Origin: Ophiocordyceps camponoti-saundersi (nom. inval.)
Lineage: Eukaryota > Ascomycota > Sordariomycetes > Hypocreales > Ophiocordycipitaceae
Reading direction: 5' to 3'
Assembly (NCBI GenBank): GCA_003339415.1
Contig: PDHQ01000118.1
Coordinates: 71,246 to 99,666, forward strand
Length of the DNA: 28,421 nucleotides
The translations under genes and the position numbers were made by a program. Positions 20,101 through 28,421 of this stretch are shown in pieces. The notes under the pieces are model-generated. The model saw only the letters and a program-made list of their open reading frames with translations. It searched no databases and had not been told where the DNA came from. Each line of letters starts with the position of its first letter. The first letter of the stretch is position 1.

Positions 20101-20334
20101 GACGTGAATGCTATTGGTGATGGGCTTTGGGTGAGCGAGCTTAGTGTCTGAGCGGACGCTGGCAGTGCGAAGCGGGCCGTCATGGCTGTCAGGGGGGGTT
20201 GAGATGACGGCTGATGGGGGCTCGTATCGGGGATATTGGCCGGTCTTGGCGACCGAGTTAATCAAGGGTTCGGGGGTAGTGGCGGGTGACATGGCCGAGA
20301 GGTGGTCGGCGGCGATGGAGGAGCCGCGACTCAT
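17140..20334 (-). CDS. Large, mostly disordered fungal protein of unknown function (1,064 aa)
   Basis: Intronless, 1,064 aa. I do not recognise the family. Segments that look ordered or constrained are SIDDAIRNLLDELKASDSRR (about 106-125), the block around FDGVHWDPDQAHLLVLPG (292-309), LLAELQLRKREQQQRKK (601-617) with FPNGIHATLLEMD after it, and SDDEDVPLAILAAMHQGAKN (666-685). A short motif, E-(T/P)-L-x-x-R-R-x-R-L, occurs three times (705-714, 793-802, 870-879). Low-complexity tracts include Asp/Glu (226-239, 576-591), Gln (753-769), Glu (782-789) and Gly-Tyr repeats (975-994). No signal peptide or membrane segment is seen. The start MSRGSS at 20334 is chosen because the 130 in-frame codons before it are Pro/Leu/His-rich repeat translation resembling a leader. 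A cytoskeletal or scaffold role would be a guess. Confidence 0.8.
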   Translation of the reverse strand: MSRGSSIAADHLSAMSPATTPEPLINSVAKTGQYPRYEPPSAVISTPPDSHDGPLRTASVRSDTKLAHPKPITNSIHVDRSLRSASPTASVAQLEATAERLSMTSSIDDAIRNLLDELKASDSRRSSMLLRMASTERHLSTSSSIVSTNIAARHGGYSPAAFVMSPTHSLSNRLRDLDLGPMLSRHGPEKTSVHSTGMSLADISESEPVSLTQHVLDEADAAPPLDDDYGEDDGEDDDEGSPMLPFPDQDTDITPGVAQVPEPLNVRPNDARPPSSRSTSTFQQCREAFRDFDGVHWDPDQAHLLVLPGAESDLRSALPTGYVRPQSYVDAESGQDMMFYPARVPAMLNVPPKLSNKPKAAQRNQRVSQVLNAMFEPEPRADSPPHPWLADPLATPPRSPTLDRNGQSPASEARPQLRRPQRLSGTSPGKHRALATKLPPQLRASAFFDLPSTTADVEIKDGSAMATLDSLLDASANAPVGAFTDTTFADKMGSDVYGKKTSHRARKSVATLSPEPKPKKRSSLMWLSKRSQSHDGENKSLLLSADEAVCLTQDDAVEADPDAADDKAEEGEAEDGNDEDEEEEDEDEDEENVYSGPPTTLLAELQLRKREQQQRKKNFGSGFPNGIHATLLEMDTVAETQRKHRKTKRVNLAWEEPGAHVDQNGSDDEDVPLAILAAMHQGAKNRADLERPMGLMERRDLEDNEPLSRRRARLQGLDAGGMLLRRHQSAMSLGALAAVHSRSPCSTLPVERQQQQQQQTQEQQQQQQQLQEQIRGEDQREQEEEEEEEDAGETLGERRRRLAASASGGSDADQLPRARPVSSSFSAELLGHFGEPMEAPVASPAPSPVKAIPQAAAAMQTETATAEAEETLGQRRKRLQAEREARNREMSHGRVGSNSSPSTRPTPRLSRPLSLADVLSGKNPSATTLMTASTSEGKLARNSRLLPRRSFASNGGESPLLCGGGGGGMSSNEGGYGYGYGYGYGQGYGNGYGYTPGGGGAVFLQAQAGYMPPPAAQRTQAVYGGAGVGLGVGGDFLMRNGAGGVGLVTGSMDRVEQWRRGVRP
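18028..18081. repeat. Gln-coding trinucleotide repeats in the 1,064-aa gene
   Basis: TTG/CTG triplets on the plus strand encode two polyglutamine runs (residues about 753-769) in the minus-strand protein. Confidence 0.8.
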
Positions 20335-20960
20335 GGCGGTGGATGATGGGTTGATGATGTTGATCTTGATGTTTGTTGTTGTGGCAGGGGAGAGGAGGGA
20401 TATGTCGTTGGGTTGGTTGGTTGGTTGGTTGGTGGGAGGGTGATGACGAGAGCAGTAGAAGAAGAAGGAGATGTTGATGATGAGTGATGGAGGGAGAGGA
20501 AGGAGAAGAAGGCTGGAGCCTGACGGTTGCTGCAGCAGCTTCTGTAGGTGCTTCTGTGGGTGCTTCTGTGGGTGCTTCTGTAGGTGGTAGGTGCCAAGGC
20601 GGTACCTCTGCAGCAGCAAGGGGAGGGGGGGAGGGGGGAGGGCTCGGGTGAGAGAAAAGGGGAGAAGCCACAGCCACTTTTGCTTTGTTGGCGGGGGATC
20701 AGCAGCAGCGACGAGGGTCAACAATGATTGATAGACCTGAAGCTAACGAGCGTCTGTGGCTGGGGGAAATGAAGGGGAACAAGGAGGGAAAAGAAAGGAA
20801 GAAAGGGGGGAGAGGAGGAGAAAAGAGGAGGAGGAGGAGGAGGAGGAGGAGTAGGGGAAGGAGAGAGAGTGGGAGAGAGAGAGGGTTAGAGAGAGAGAGA
20901 GAAGAAGAAGAGAAGAGGAGAGAAAGAGGAAGAGAAGGAGAAGGAGAAAAAGGATAAACA
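20335..20960 (-). promoter_or_regulatory. Probable 5' leader and promoter of the 1,064-aa gene
   Basis: On the minus strand this region is pyrimidine-rich, as in the other leaders of this window. It contains (TTGG)n at about 20408-20431, a 12-bp tandem repeat at 20539-20586, and a long purine block on the plus strand at about 20765-20955 (GGA and GA units). The open minus-strand frame running up to 20724 is low complexity and treated as untranslated. Confidence 0.5.
20539..20586. repeat. 12-bp tandem repeat, four copies
   Basis: CTTCTGTAGGTG, CTTCTGTGGGTG twice, then CTTCTGTAGGTG: four 12-bp units in the probable leader of the 1,064-aa gene. Confidence 0.9.
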
Positions 20961-22973
20961 AGCACGGGTAGAGTCAAGTGCACGGGATGTGGGCGTCAAA
21001 GAGAAAGAAAAAAACCTTGGAGAGGGCTCTACGGAGTACTACTGGCGGAGGTATCCGTGGCCCCGGCGATGGTGACGGTGGGTTGTGGTGTGGTGGCCGT
21101 GTGGTGGTGCCATGTGCTTCGCGGGCAAACATTAATGGCACACGATTTAAGCATTGTCAGAGGTATCAAGATTAGGCTACACCGATTTTAAACACTGTTT
21201 CGAAGTGAACGAAACAATCGATCCAATAATGGGATAAGAAGGAAAAGAAAAGAAGGCCCTTGTGTGCGTGCGTGTGTGTGAGTGAGTGATGTTGAGTGAG
21301 TAGGTAGTTGAGTGACTGAACGTGTGTGTGTGACTCTGTGTCTGTGTCTTTGTCTGTGTGTGACACTTTTGTGTGAGCTTCTCGTGCTTCAAGTTGAGAC
21401 GTGCTCAGTCCTGACCGAGAATAGGTAGTCAGGAAGAGATGGATGGATGGATGGATGGATGGTATCATGAAGTGCCGGCACCACCGCATAGGTGTCCTCT
21501 CCCTCTCTCTCTCACACACTCCCCCCCTTAGCCATCTCCCCCTCAGGCCGTCCACGAACTAACTAACAAACTAGGTATGCATGTACATGTACATAATGTG
21601 GCACAGGCGCCAAAGAGGAAAAGGAAAAAAAATCATCATCATTACCACCACCATCGTCTTATTCATCACCATCCAGCCTCCTCCTCCATTCGAGCCCTCT
21701 CTATCCCATCTCGTACCTGAGAATCCTTTTCCCCCGGATTCGGTCTGAAAGGTGGCTGCCAGCACGCGGCGCCAAGCGCTAACAGCGGGCGGGCGGGCCA
21801 GTGCGCGGTCTGGCGTCCGTTGCTAGCTGCTAGTAATTCGCACGTCCCTTTTAATTGCCGTGGGCCGGGAAGAATGAACGCCAAGCATCCGTCGGCTTCT
21901 GCTTTGGTTTGATAGGAGCAGACTCAGTGCCGTATCGCCTTCTTCTTTTCTTCTTCTTCTTTCTTTTTTCTCTTCGACTTGCTTTCTTTTTCCGTAAACT
22001 TTCTTCTTCCTCTTCTCTCCTCCCCCCAGCCTTGCCGAGGAATTCTCTGCGAAATTATTACACCCCGGCACTCGTGTGCCTCTTCATTGTTCTGGCAACC
22101 GGGTAAGTGAAGAGAAAGGAAAAGAAAAGAAAGGAAATATAAACATGGGATATCCAGGTCCAGGTACCGCATTCCGTACATGTAGCTGAGCCGCCTGTTA
22201 CACCGTCGGCCGCGTGCCTTGCGGCAGACATCCCTAGCACCTTGATATCAGGCCTGGCCTGCCGATACGAAACCGTGCACAACTTTTTTCTTTCTTCCCC
22301 TTTCTCTATCATGACGCCTCCGACGGCTCTCTTATCAATGACGCTGTGCATGTTCACATACTACGGACGTACATTGTACATACATATATGCGGATACATA
22401 CCTCATACATACATACATACATACATATGCACACATATTTGCTCGCACAATCACACAATGCATAATCCGTACTTCTCACGTCGTCCTTGTCATGGATATT
22501 CGCGGGACTAGACCGCACGTCCACTACCTGCTATCTCGTTCCTTCACAGTGCGCTGAAATATAAAGACCCACTCATCTCACCCCAATCTCCGCGACTGAT
22601 AAGCTTCTTCAGACTGTGCAGCTACTTCCCCCCCCTTCCCCTCTCCCTCTCTCTACACGTTTTCGTCCACAACCCCACCAAACATCGTGACTCCGGAACA
22701 GAAAACCAGCCATCCTGGCTCCATAGTAATAGCAGACGCGCCCGCACACACACACGTACTCACGCACACACAATCCCATTCACTCGCCTGTTATTGTCAT
22801 GGTTACTGCGCCATGCGTCAATTTTGCCCTCTCCTCAGGCCGTCGTCCTCGTCGTCGCCGTCGTCGCAGCCGTCTCGCCACTTCGTCTCTCATCACCCAC
22901 ATCAACCTGCACATCGACATCGTCGTTTCATCTTTTCCTAGCCCGGCTCCTCTCTTTGACACCTTTTTCCGAC
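20961..22973. other. Divergent intergenic region upstream of the 529-aa gene
   Basis: About 2 kb between two divergently transcribed genes. I found no RNA gene or convincing reading frame. It holds a GT-rich tract (21258-21365), (GATG)n at about 21439-21462, TACA/CATA units (22377-22433), and pyrimidine-rich stretches at about 21935-22025 and 22625-22660. The last 170 bp before the ATG at 22974 are rich in CGTC/TCGTC and are open in the gene's frame, but without an in-frame ATG. Confidence 0.5.
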
Positions 22974-24563
22974 ATGACGTCTTCGTCCGACCAACCCAGG
23001 CGGCGCTTCGCCCCCGTCCCCATCGAAACCACCTTTCAGTCTGTCCGCAACTCTCCCGAGCCCTGCTCCTCTCGATCGGCCTCGCCGGCAAATCCCGACC
23101 CGCGCCTACGTTTTCACCCGCAGCTCATTGAAACCTCGAGGAGGACGCATAGGGCAGGCGATGTCTGCCCCGCAACCCGTCCGGCCGACAAGACCGACAT
23201 CACCCCCTACACGAACCACATCTACTTGGCCAAGCCTAAGCCGCGTCGGAGGTGTCATCACCACCACCACCACCACCACCACCACCACCATCACCATCAC
23301 ATGCCACCGTCGCGTCGCGAGACCGAAGATGACGACGTCAAGGAATACCTCCTCCAGATAACGGCCAGGGAGGCCGCCCGTCAGATGGAAGATGCCGCTC
23401 TGGCTGCTTTCCCCAACAGTCGCGCTCGAGAGGGGGACGTGGCCCATTTCTACTTTGGCGAGAGCTCCGGTAGCGACAAGTCGCAGAAACAAGAACCTCG
23501 TCGCCCTTTGCGCCGCAAGTCGTCCGATCTGGGCCTCAACTGGTGGCACAGGCACATGCAGGAGCATGCCCAGATCCTCGCCCAGAGCCGTGATGCTTCC
23601 ACAAGCCCCCAACACCAGCATACCTTCGCCACCAGCGACTCCGACCTCGATAAGATGGACCTCTCACTTCCTCCGGATCCCTTGTGGACCACCAGCGGCA
23701 GAGACGCAGGCGTCGTCGATAAAGCGTGCCACCCGACCCCGATGCCGCCCGTCAACAACGACGACCCGGCCTCCCTCGCCGCACTCTACGGCGGCCGTGC
23801 CCCCTTTGGCCCATTCGGTCTGAAGCCGGAAAAGACGGCCGAGCTCCTACTCACGCGACAGGAGGCCTCACCCCCGATGCTTGGAAAGGACCTCACCTTT
23901 CGCAGGTGTCCGTCGCCAAAGCCGACCAAGCTGGAGACGGATCGCCCCTTTGCCTCCTCCTCCTCCTGCATCCCGAGAGACAAGGGCCGCGACGCGCCTG
24001 GCTTGTGGAGAGGATACTGCTGCAGATCACCGGAAATGAACGGCTCACTCCCACCGACGTCTTCGCACCAGCTCGGCTCTCCCCGGTTGAACAAGGAGGT
24101 CACCAACGGACTGTGGACGCGTCGCAACGGTCTTGTCGACGACGGCGGCGGCAACCGTCAACGGCACGTGAAAATCAAGGCTACCAGGGCTGAGATCGAC
24201 GACAAGATCATGCGCGAGTTTGACGACGCTTTCGTCACTCAGGTCTACAACTACCTCTCACTAGGCCACCCGGCTACGGCCCGCCCCTTTGACGAGGAGC
24301 TGGCGCGCATCAGCCGCGTCGGGCTAGACGAGCTCGCCAGCCGTGACCACCACCACCAACAGCAACCGCAGCTACAGCCACACCAACATCACCGTTGTAA
24401 CGAAGCGCCGGAAAAGGCACCGCTCGACCTCTCTCGCTGTCCGCGCTGGAGGGCTCTCAAGCTCTACATCGTCGAGTGGGCTCGTCAACATCCCGACCTC
24501 GATAGTCTCGATCCCATGGCCTGGGGCGTCGGAGGCGACCGCAGAGGCAGCTGGGCCATCTAG
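22974..24563 (+). CDS. Conserved-looking fungal protein of unknown function with His15 tract (529 aa)
   Basis: Intronless, 529 aa, function unknown. The N-terminus carries RRRFAPVPIETTFQSVR (9-25) and then RFHPQLIETSRRTHRAGD (46-63), two variants of an R-F-x-P-x-x-I-E-T motif, followed by TDITPYTNHIYLAKPKPR. A 15-histidine tract occupies residues 95-109. Next come EYLLQITAREAARQMEDAAL (124-143) with AFPNSRAREGDVAHFYF, and DLGLNWWHRHMQEHAQ (185-200). The C-terminal part has a helical segment IDDKIMREFDDAFVTQVYNY (about 406-430). These read as short conserved islands in a disordered chain. I recall similar R-F-x-P-x-L-I-E-T proteins in filamentous ascomycetes but no assigned role. ATG 22974 is the first ATG in this frame and precedes the first motif. 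No signal peptide or membrane span is seen. Confidence 0.8.
   Translation: MTSSSDQPRRRFAPVPIETTFQSVRNSPEPCSSRSASPANPDPRLRFHPQLIETSRRTHRAGDVCPATRPADKTDITPYTNHIYLAKPKPRRRCHHHHHHHHHHHHHHHMPPSRRETEDDDVKEYLLQITAREAARQMEDAALAAFPNSRAREGDVAHFYFGESSGSDKSQKQEPRRPLRRKSSDLGLNWWHRHMQEHAQILAQSRDASTSPQHQHTFATSDSDLDKMDLSLPPDPLWTTSGRDAGVVDKACHPTPMPPVNNDDPASLAALYGGRAPFGPFGLKPEKTAELLLTRQEASPPMLGKDLTFRRCPSPKPTKLETDRPFASSSSCIPRDKGRDAPGLWRGYCCRSPEMNGSLPPTSSHQLGSPRLNKEVTNGLWTRRNGLVDDGGGNRQRHVKIKATRAEIDDKIMREFDDAFVTQVYNYLSLGHPATARPFDEELARISRVGLDELASRDHHHQQQPQLQPHQHHRCNEAPEKAPLDLSRCPRWRALKLYIVEWARQHPDLDSLDPMAWGVGGDRRGSWAI
23259..23300. repeat. (CAC/CAT)n repeat encoding a His15 tract
   Basis: Nearly pure CAC with a few CAT codons inside the 529-aa gene. 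Likely length-polymorphic. Confidence 0.9.
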
Positions 24564-25432
24564 ACGGCTGTCTTCATCCGATCCTTTATTCTCACGTATT
24601 CTTGCCCCCCTTTTTTTAGTGTCTGATCTTTTACTTTGCATCGCATCACTGGCGACTCTTGGCTTAAGCGTGTGTTTTCAGGGTGTTTAGCGTATGGAAG
24701 GACATGTTGATTCAAAAACCGTGTTATTTTTCCTCTTTCCTCTTCTTCTTTCTGATATCTTCTTCCTATATATTTTCGTCTCTTGGAAAAAGGGGTTGTG
24801 GGAAATGGGAGGACTCGCATGGTTGTATCGAGCCGTGGGGGAAAATGTCCCTTGGAAGGGGCTGGCTTGGTGGTACGATGCGATGGCCCGTCCGTATTTG
24901 GTCTTCGCTCCGATGCCGGGCTTGGGAGGAGGTGTTGCATTCGTGTGTTTTCGTCGATTTCATATGTTCGTGGAGATGCATGCACCTACCTCTACATGCA
25001 TATATGCATACGAATACCATCTTCACATGGATGCATTATTCACACATATCTACTCATGCTCATACTCTTACTTCATATCCGTACCTACCTACTCATACAC
25101 ACATATGCACACACACATGCACATATGTACACAAGTATGAGTACACACATCCCTACACCACATATAGCACGAGACAACGAAACAAGCAGACACCCAAAAA
25201 CGCATCACCATCCATATCACGGGATTTAATAACTACCCCATATATCGAACATCTATGAAAGTACCACGACGGGAGTAAAGGGAGAAATTCAAGAGCAGCG
25301 CCGACACGAACAGAGGTATAAGTAGATGAGGGTGTGGATGTAATGCATGACGATGACGATGACGATGACGCCGTCTCCCTTTCTCCCCTACCGGACGTAG
25401 CAGATGGACAAACAACCGAGAACCGCCTCCTT
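24564..25432. other. Convergent intergenic region
   Basis: Lies between the 529-aa gene and the Utp12-domain gene (3' ends facing). It contains pyrimidine tracts near 24730-24765, CATA/ACAC-rich sequence at about 24980-25150 and GATGAC units (25349-25370). Overlapping open frames over 24683-25258 exist but look like low-complexity sequence rather than genes. Confidence 0.55.
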
Positions 25433-26740
25433 TCATCCTCTACTCCGTCGGGACGACGTGGATAACTTGGGCACTTTAGAGGGCGGGGCGGTTTCCATGA
25501 CTTCGTCGTCGTCTTCTTCTTCTTCTTCGTCGTCGTCGACTTCGAGCACGTCGTCTTTGTCCATGAGGGCAGAGTCCGAATCGTCTTCTATACCGTTGGC
25601 TGCAGGTACGTCGTCGTCGTCGTCGTCGTCATCATCATCATCGTCGTCGTCGTCGTCGTCGTCGTCATCGTCATCGTCATCGTCATCGACTTGGAGAACG
25701 CCGTCGTTGTTCACGTCGACAATGTCTGAACCGTCGTCCGCGTAAGTGGCGGCGCCGTTGGCTTTTCGTGCAGCATCAGCGGACGCTATCCTCGGGCGGC
25801 TGCTTCCGTTGGGCGCGTCAGTTGGGCCCTCGACCCAGATGATGTCCTCCTCGTCGTCATCGTCTTGCTGGATAAGCCCTGAACGTCCCTTTAGTCTGGT
25901 CCGCAAGTTAAGCTGACCCTGCAGTAGATCGAGCTTTCCGCGCAAAGTCATAAGACTGTCACACCCCTTTGCTCTTTCGGCCAGGACCTTTTGCAGCGCG
26001 CTCAGGTCCCGGATGACTTGGGGCTGCGAGGCCAAAGCACCGCCGTGGGAGATCAAGGTCCATCGAATCCAGTCCATCAGGACGCGAGATCTGCCCGGCC
26101 GCCTGTGGAGGCGCTCCGTCAGCTTTTTCAAAAGAATTCCGGCGAGAGAGCTGTCGATGTTTTCAATCGTGTTTTGAACCGTCGCCGCGTCCTTGACGTG
26201 AAGACAGGACTCGATAAGTTGTTGATCGTCGGTTCGCAACGCTTGACCAAGAACGGTGAACATGGATTTCATGGAAGGAGGGACGATGGCCTCGGGCTGA
26301 TTAGGTCGAGCCATCGCATTGCTGGACTGATGGACAAGTGCCGATACATCGATGGTCTTGCTGTCCTGGAGCTGGAGCATTTCGCCAAGGGTCGGCGGCG
26401 ACGTAGGTTCTGCGTCGGATTCCGGTTTACCGTTTACCTGGGCCGGAGCGGACTCGGGTTCGGGTTCGGGCTCGGGCTGGACAGCTTCAACCGGTTCATC
26501 ATCCACCTTAATGGGATGCGGCACTTCCTCGACATCGTCATCGTCGTCGTCTTCGTCGTCGTCATCGCTGTCGTCCGAAGAAATCAACACCGTCTCAGGC
26601 TGGGAGCTAAAAACGGGCTTTTCCGTCGCCGAGACGGTCGTTTTGGATTCGTTGATTGTGCTTTTTGTGCGTGTCGAGGCGGCTGACTTGGCGACGGGCG
26701 CCGTCAGCTTAACCGGCGGCGCTTTTCTCTTTGTCGACAT
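25433..26740 (-). CDS. Utp12-domain protein, probable small-subunit processome (U3 snoRNP) component
   Basis: Intronless, 435 aa. Residues about 155-282, from PPSMKSMFTVLGQALRTDDQ through the W-I-R-W-T-L-I-S-H-G-G segment (224-234) to LDLLQGQLNLR, match the helical Utp12 domain found at the C-terminus of Utp5/WDR43, Utp12, Utp13, Utp21 and Pwp2, which assemble on pre-rRNA in the nucleolus for 18S maturation. Unlike those proteins there is no WD40 propeller. The N-terminus (MSTKRKAPPVKL) is basic, then an acidic stretch follows (56-72). After the domain comes a 26-residue pure Asp tract (352-377), an Asp/Glu run (about 401-416), and a basic end KVPKLSTSSRRSRG, possibly a nuclear signal. Acidic and basic tails are common in nucleolar proteins. 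It may be the filamentous-fungal Utp5 counterpart; that orthology is inferred. ATG 26740 is chosen because upstream codons are simple-repeat sequence. Confidence 0.87.
   Translation of the reverse strand: MSTKRKAPPVKLTAPVAKSAASTRTKSTINESKTTVSATEKPVFSSQPETVLISSDDSDDDDEDDDDDDVEEVPHPIKVDDEPVEAVQPEPEPEPESAPAQVNGKPESDAEPTSPPTLGEMLQLQDSKTIDVSALVHQSSNAMARPNQPEAIVPPSMKSMFTVLGQALRTDDQQLIESCLHVKDAATVQNTIENIDSSLAGILLKKLTERLHRRPGRSRVLMDWIRWTLISHGGALASQPQVIRDLSALQKVLAERAKGCDSLMTLRGKLDLLQGQLNLRTRLKGRSGLIQQDDDDEEDIIWVEGPTDAPNGSSRPRIASADAARKANGAATYADDGSDIVDVNNDGVLQVDDDDDDDDDDDDDDDDDDDDDDDDDDVPAANGIEDDSDSALMDKDDVLEVDDDEEEEEDDDEVMETAPPSKVPKLSTSSRRSRG
25610..25687. repeat. (GTC/ATC)n repeat encoding an Asp26 tract
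   Basis: 78 bp of GTC and ATC triplets on the plus strand, read as GAC/GAT in the minus-strand Utp12-domain gene. Confidence 0.9.
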
Positions 26741-28421
26741 TGGTATGAAAGTTGGGATTAAGGGAGGAGGGGAGGGCGAGGGAAGGTTTGAGGAGGTAGG
26801 GCGTCTAGTGAGGTACGCAGCAAAGGTGTTCGGCGTGAAGAATAAGAGCCCGTGGCGCGGTGGTGCCCGAGTCGCCAAGCTGTGTTCTCTCTCTCTATCT
26901 CTCTCTCTTTTCGATACACACACACTCTTCTCCGAAAAGACGTAAAGATAAGGACAAATCGCTGTATGTATGTAAAGAGTGAGCTGCAGCAACTGGCAGC
27001 CGAAGGTCGTGCGGGAGAGGATGGATAGTGAAGGCGGATCTGGAAATTTTCACTGCCTTAGCGATATTGGAGTATTTTTTTTTTGGTTCCTTGCGATTTT
27101 TTTTCTAGCCAATTAAGTGCCTTAGATTTTAGGCCTATATGCACGTAAACGCACATGTATATGCATGTATACATTACTAACTGATGCTGGAGCTGACATA
27201 AGCATCGTAGAGTGTCCCATTAGCCAGCAAGCTTCGCAGGCCAGGCCAGCACTCAGTAAGTACCTAGTAAGTACATACTGGGAAGCACAGTTCAGTCCCA
27301 TCATGACGGATGAAGAGAGATAGTTTTGCTTGTCGCATATTTCTTGTTGGTCGGCGCCATGGTTTCCCCAGCTAACGCGACTATCACGTGCGTGCGCCAA
27401 ACTGCCAAGCCTCGCTTCAAGCAACAGACAGATAAGAGTCAGAGTTGGGGGTGACAGAAGAGATGTACTTTCTTCTGCCTTAGCCTCGATAGATTCATAG
27501 CAGCGGTTTTAGCGGACTACGTCTTACCCCGCTAGGTGCCGGTTCGTCGTCGTCCCTATACCTGGTAAATGCATATGTACCCTGTAATTACCTCTCTCCG
27601 TCTCGACAAGCTCTCGACACGTTGCGGCGAACAAAAGAAGTGCCGGGCAGTTTCATGGGACGCGGGAGTGACTTCTAGAACTCCCCGTAGCCTGTACATA
27701 GGCTGTAGGGCATGGTCGTGCGCACTGGTATGCGGGAAAGCGCTCTTTCTTTCGCCAGTTCTCCTCTTTCTCTATTTCTCCTCTTTCAAGCCATTCTCGT
27801 GTCTCGGCTCCGTCCGGCGTCGTCCACTCGTCTTTTAAAGGGCCACCCATCTCCTTTGCCCTCACCCTGCAGCCTCGATGGACAGCAAACTTGTATACAC
27901 ATACATACCTACATACACGCACACATACTCACACGCAGTGATGGGCAATGTTGTCTGCTCGAGACGGAAGAGATGCCGTATAAGCCGGACGGGGAGATGG
28001 GCGCTACTCTCTCATGGCTTTTCCTCAGAGACCAGCTCACGGCGACACTGGGCGATGCTGCAGCCACCGGTAACGCCATGGCGCCATAACCCCTTTAAAT
28101 GAATCTCCCCGCTCGAGTGAATTTTTCTTCTCCCCATTTTTTTCCCGCCCCAGCCTTTTTTCGGCACCCCGATAAGCAGCATCTCAGGGCCGAGTATTCA
28201 TATTTGCCACGGCACCTATTCCTATTAGACACGATATTCTAAAATTAGCGGTACGTACCTAATAATAAAGATAATTTTTTTTGCCCGGTACAAAGTCGTA
28301 GGACGCCTAAAGTTACTCGTAATCTATAGGTATCTATCTTTTCTGCCTACCTCTACCTACTTTTACGTTTCTATGCCTAACTAAGCCTACCTATACCTTC
28401 TATACCTACCTCTGCTTACCT
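26741..28421. other. Upstream region of the Utp12-domain gene and right edge; no gene recognised
   Basis: The first 250 bp are the likely leader of the minus-strand gene, including a CT repeat at about 26886-26908. Beyond that I see no convincing gene or structured RNA. AAGTACCTAGTAAGTACATACT-like words occur at about 27256-27280, TACA/CATA units at about 27892-27935, and from about 28240 to the end the sequence turns AT-rich and dense in TACCTA/CCTACCT words. Confidence 0.5.
28240..28421. repeat. Degenerate TACCTA-rich tract at right edge
   Basis: TACCT/CCTACCT/CTACCTAC words recur many times up to the window end (for example around 28347-28361 and 28388-28409). The tract may continue beyond the window. 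It may be a diverged tandem repeat or the edge of a mutated transposon; nothing decides. Confidence 0.45.

Noticed and set aside
20335..20724. 130-codon N-terminal extension of the 1,064-aa protein
   Set aside because: It consists of translated leader repeats (QKHPQKHPQKH, Leu/Pro runs). A better-looking start follows at 20334. Ribosome profiling could overturn this.
22794..22973. Upstream in-frame extension of the 529-aa gene
   Set aside because: It has no ATG (the frame opens with TTG) and low-complexity content. The first ATG is at 22974 just before the first motif.
24683..25258. Plus-strand frames of 148-191 codons after the 529-aa gene
   Set aside because: Hydrophobic start, then Thr/His/Tyr strings from ACAC/CATA repeats. 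Several overlapping frames are open at once, which marks low complexity.
26741..26992. 84-codon N-terminal extension of the Utp12-domain protein
   Set aside because: It is composed of translated CT repeats and leader-like sequence. The ATG at 26740 starts a typical basic nucleolar N-terminus.
27569..28102. Short plus-strand frames near the right edge (89, 125 and 74 codons)
   Set aside because: No recognisable motif, repeat-derived segments (CATACATA), and no consistent splice structure.
1..28421. CRISPR array, tRNA, rRNA, bacterial-type operon signals
   Set aside because: I scanned for spaced direct repeats and tRNA-like cloverleaf arms and found none; the DNA is eukaryotic in structure. 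A covariance-model search could still reveal a small RNA.

Overview
The window is nuclear DNA of a filamentous ascomycete. The case for this is short GT-AG introns (77-115 bp), C-ending codon preference in GC-rich exons, long pyrimidine-rich leaders, abundant microsatellites, and a transposon block converted to extreme AT-richness in the way repeat-induced point mutation (RIP) does. The class Sordariomycetes is my best guess from the protein style. I cannot name a species.

Layout, left to right. (1) 1-297: homopolymer-rich DNA. (2) 298-1111: a compact, apparently non-autonomous LTR element with two identical 159-bp direct repeats, flanked by CTCGG on both sides. (3) 1112-2790: microsatellite-rich and pyrimidine-rich upstream region of the first gene. 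(4) 2791-5219 (+): an Ime2/RCK-type protein kinase with one intron. (5) 5220-6232: 3' flank with simple repeats. (6) 6233-13265: a mobile-element cluster made of a 437-bp hAT-type MITE with 8-bp target duplications, a complete 6,167-bp Ty1/copia retrotransposon lying on the minus strand and heavily RIP-mutated, and a 239-bp TA-flanked MITE with about 36-bp inverted repeats. (7) 14203-16456 (+): a five-exon HSPA12-like Hsp70-family ATPase. (8) 17140-20334 (-): a 1,064-aa mostly disordered fungal protein of unknown function. (9) 22974-24563 (+): a 529-aa uncharacterised fungal protein with a 15-His tract. (10) 25433-26740 (-): a Utp12-domain ribosome-biogenesis protein with very acidic tails. 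(11) 26741-28421: no convincing gene.

The five protein genes are independent single-gene units (+, +, -, +, -). The Hsp70-like gene and the 1,064-aa gene converge, as do the 529-aa gene and the Utp12-domain gene. I see no operon-like or biosynthetic cluster. The most informative part is the transposon block. Its two LTRs differ by 41 transitions and no transversions. In the left part of the LTR alignment the left LTR keeps C/G, and in the right part the right LTR does, so the mutation process spared the outer edges of the element. The primer-binding site next to the copia 5' LTR looks like the complement of the initiator-tRNA anticodon arm, which suggests half-tRNA priming.
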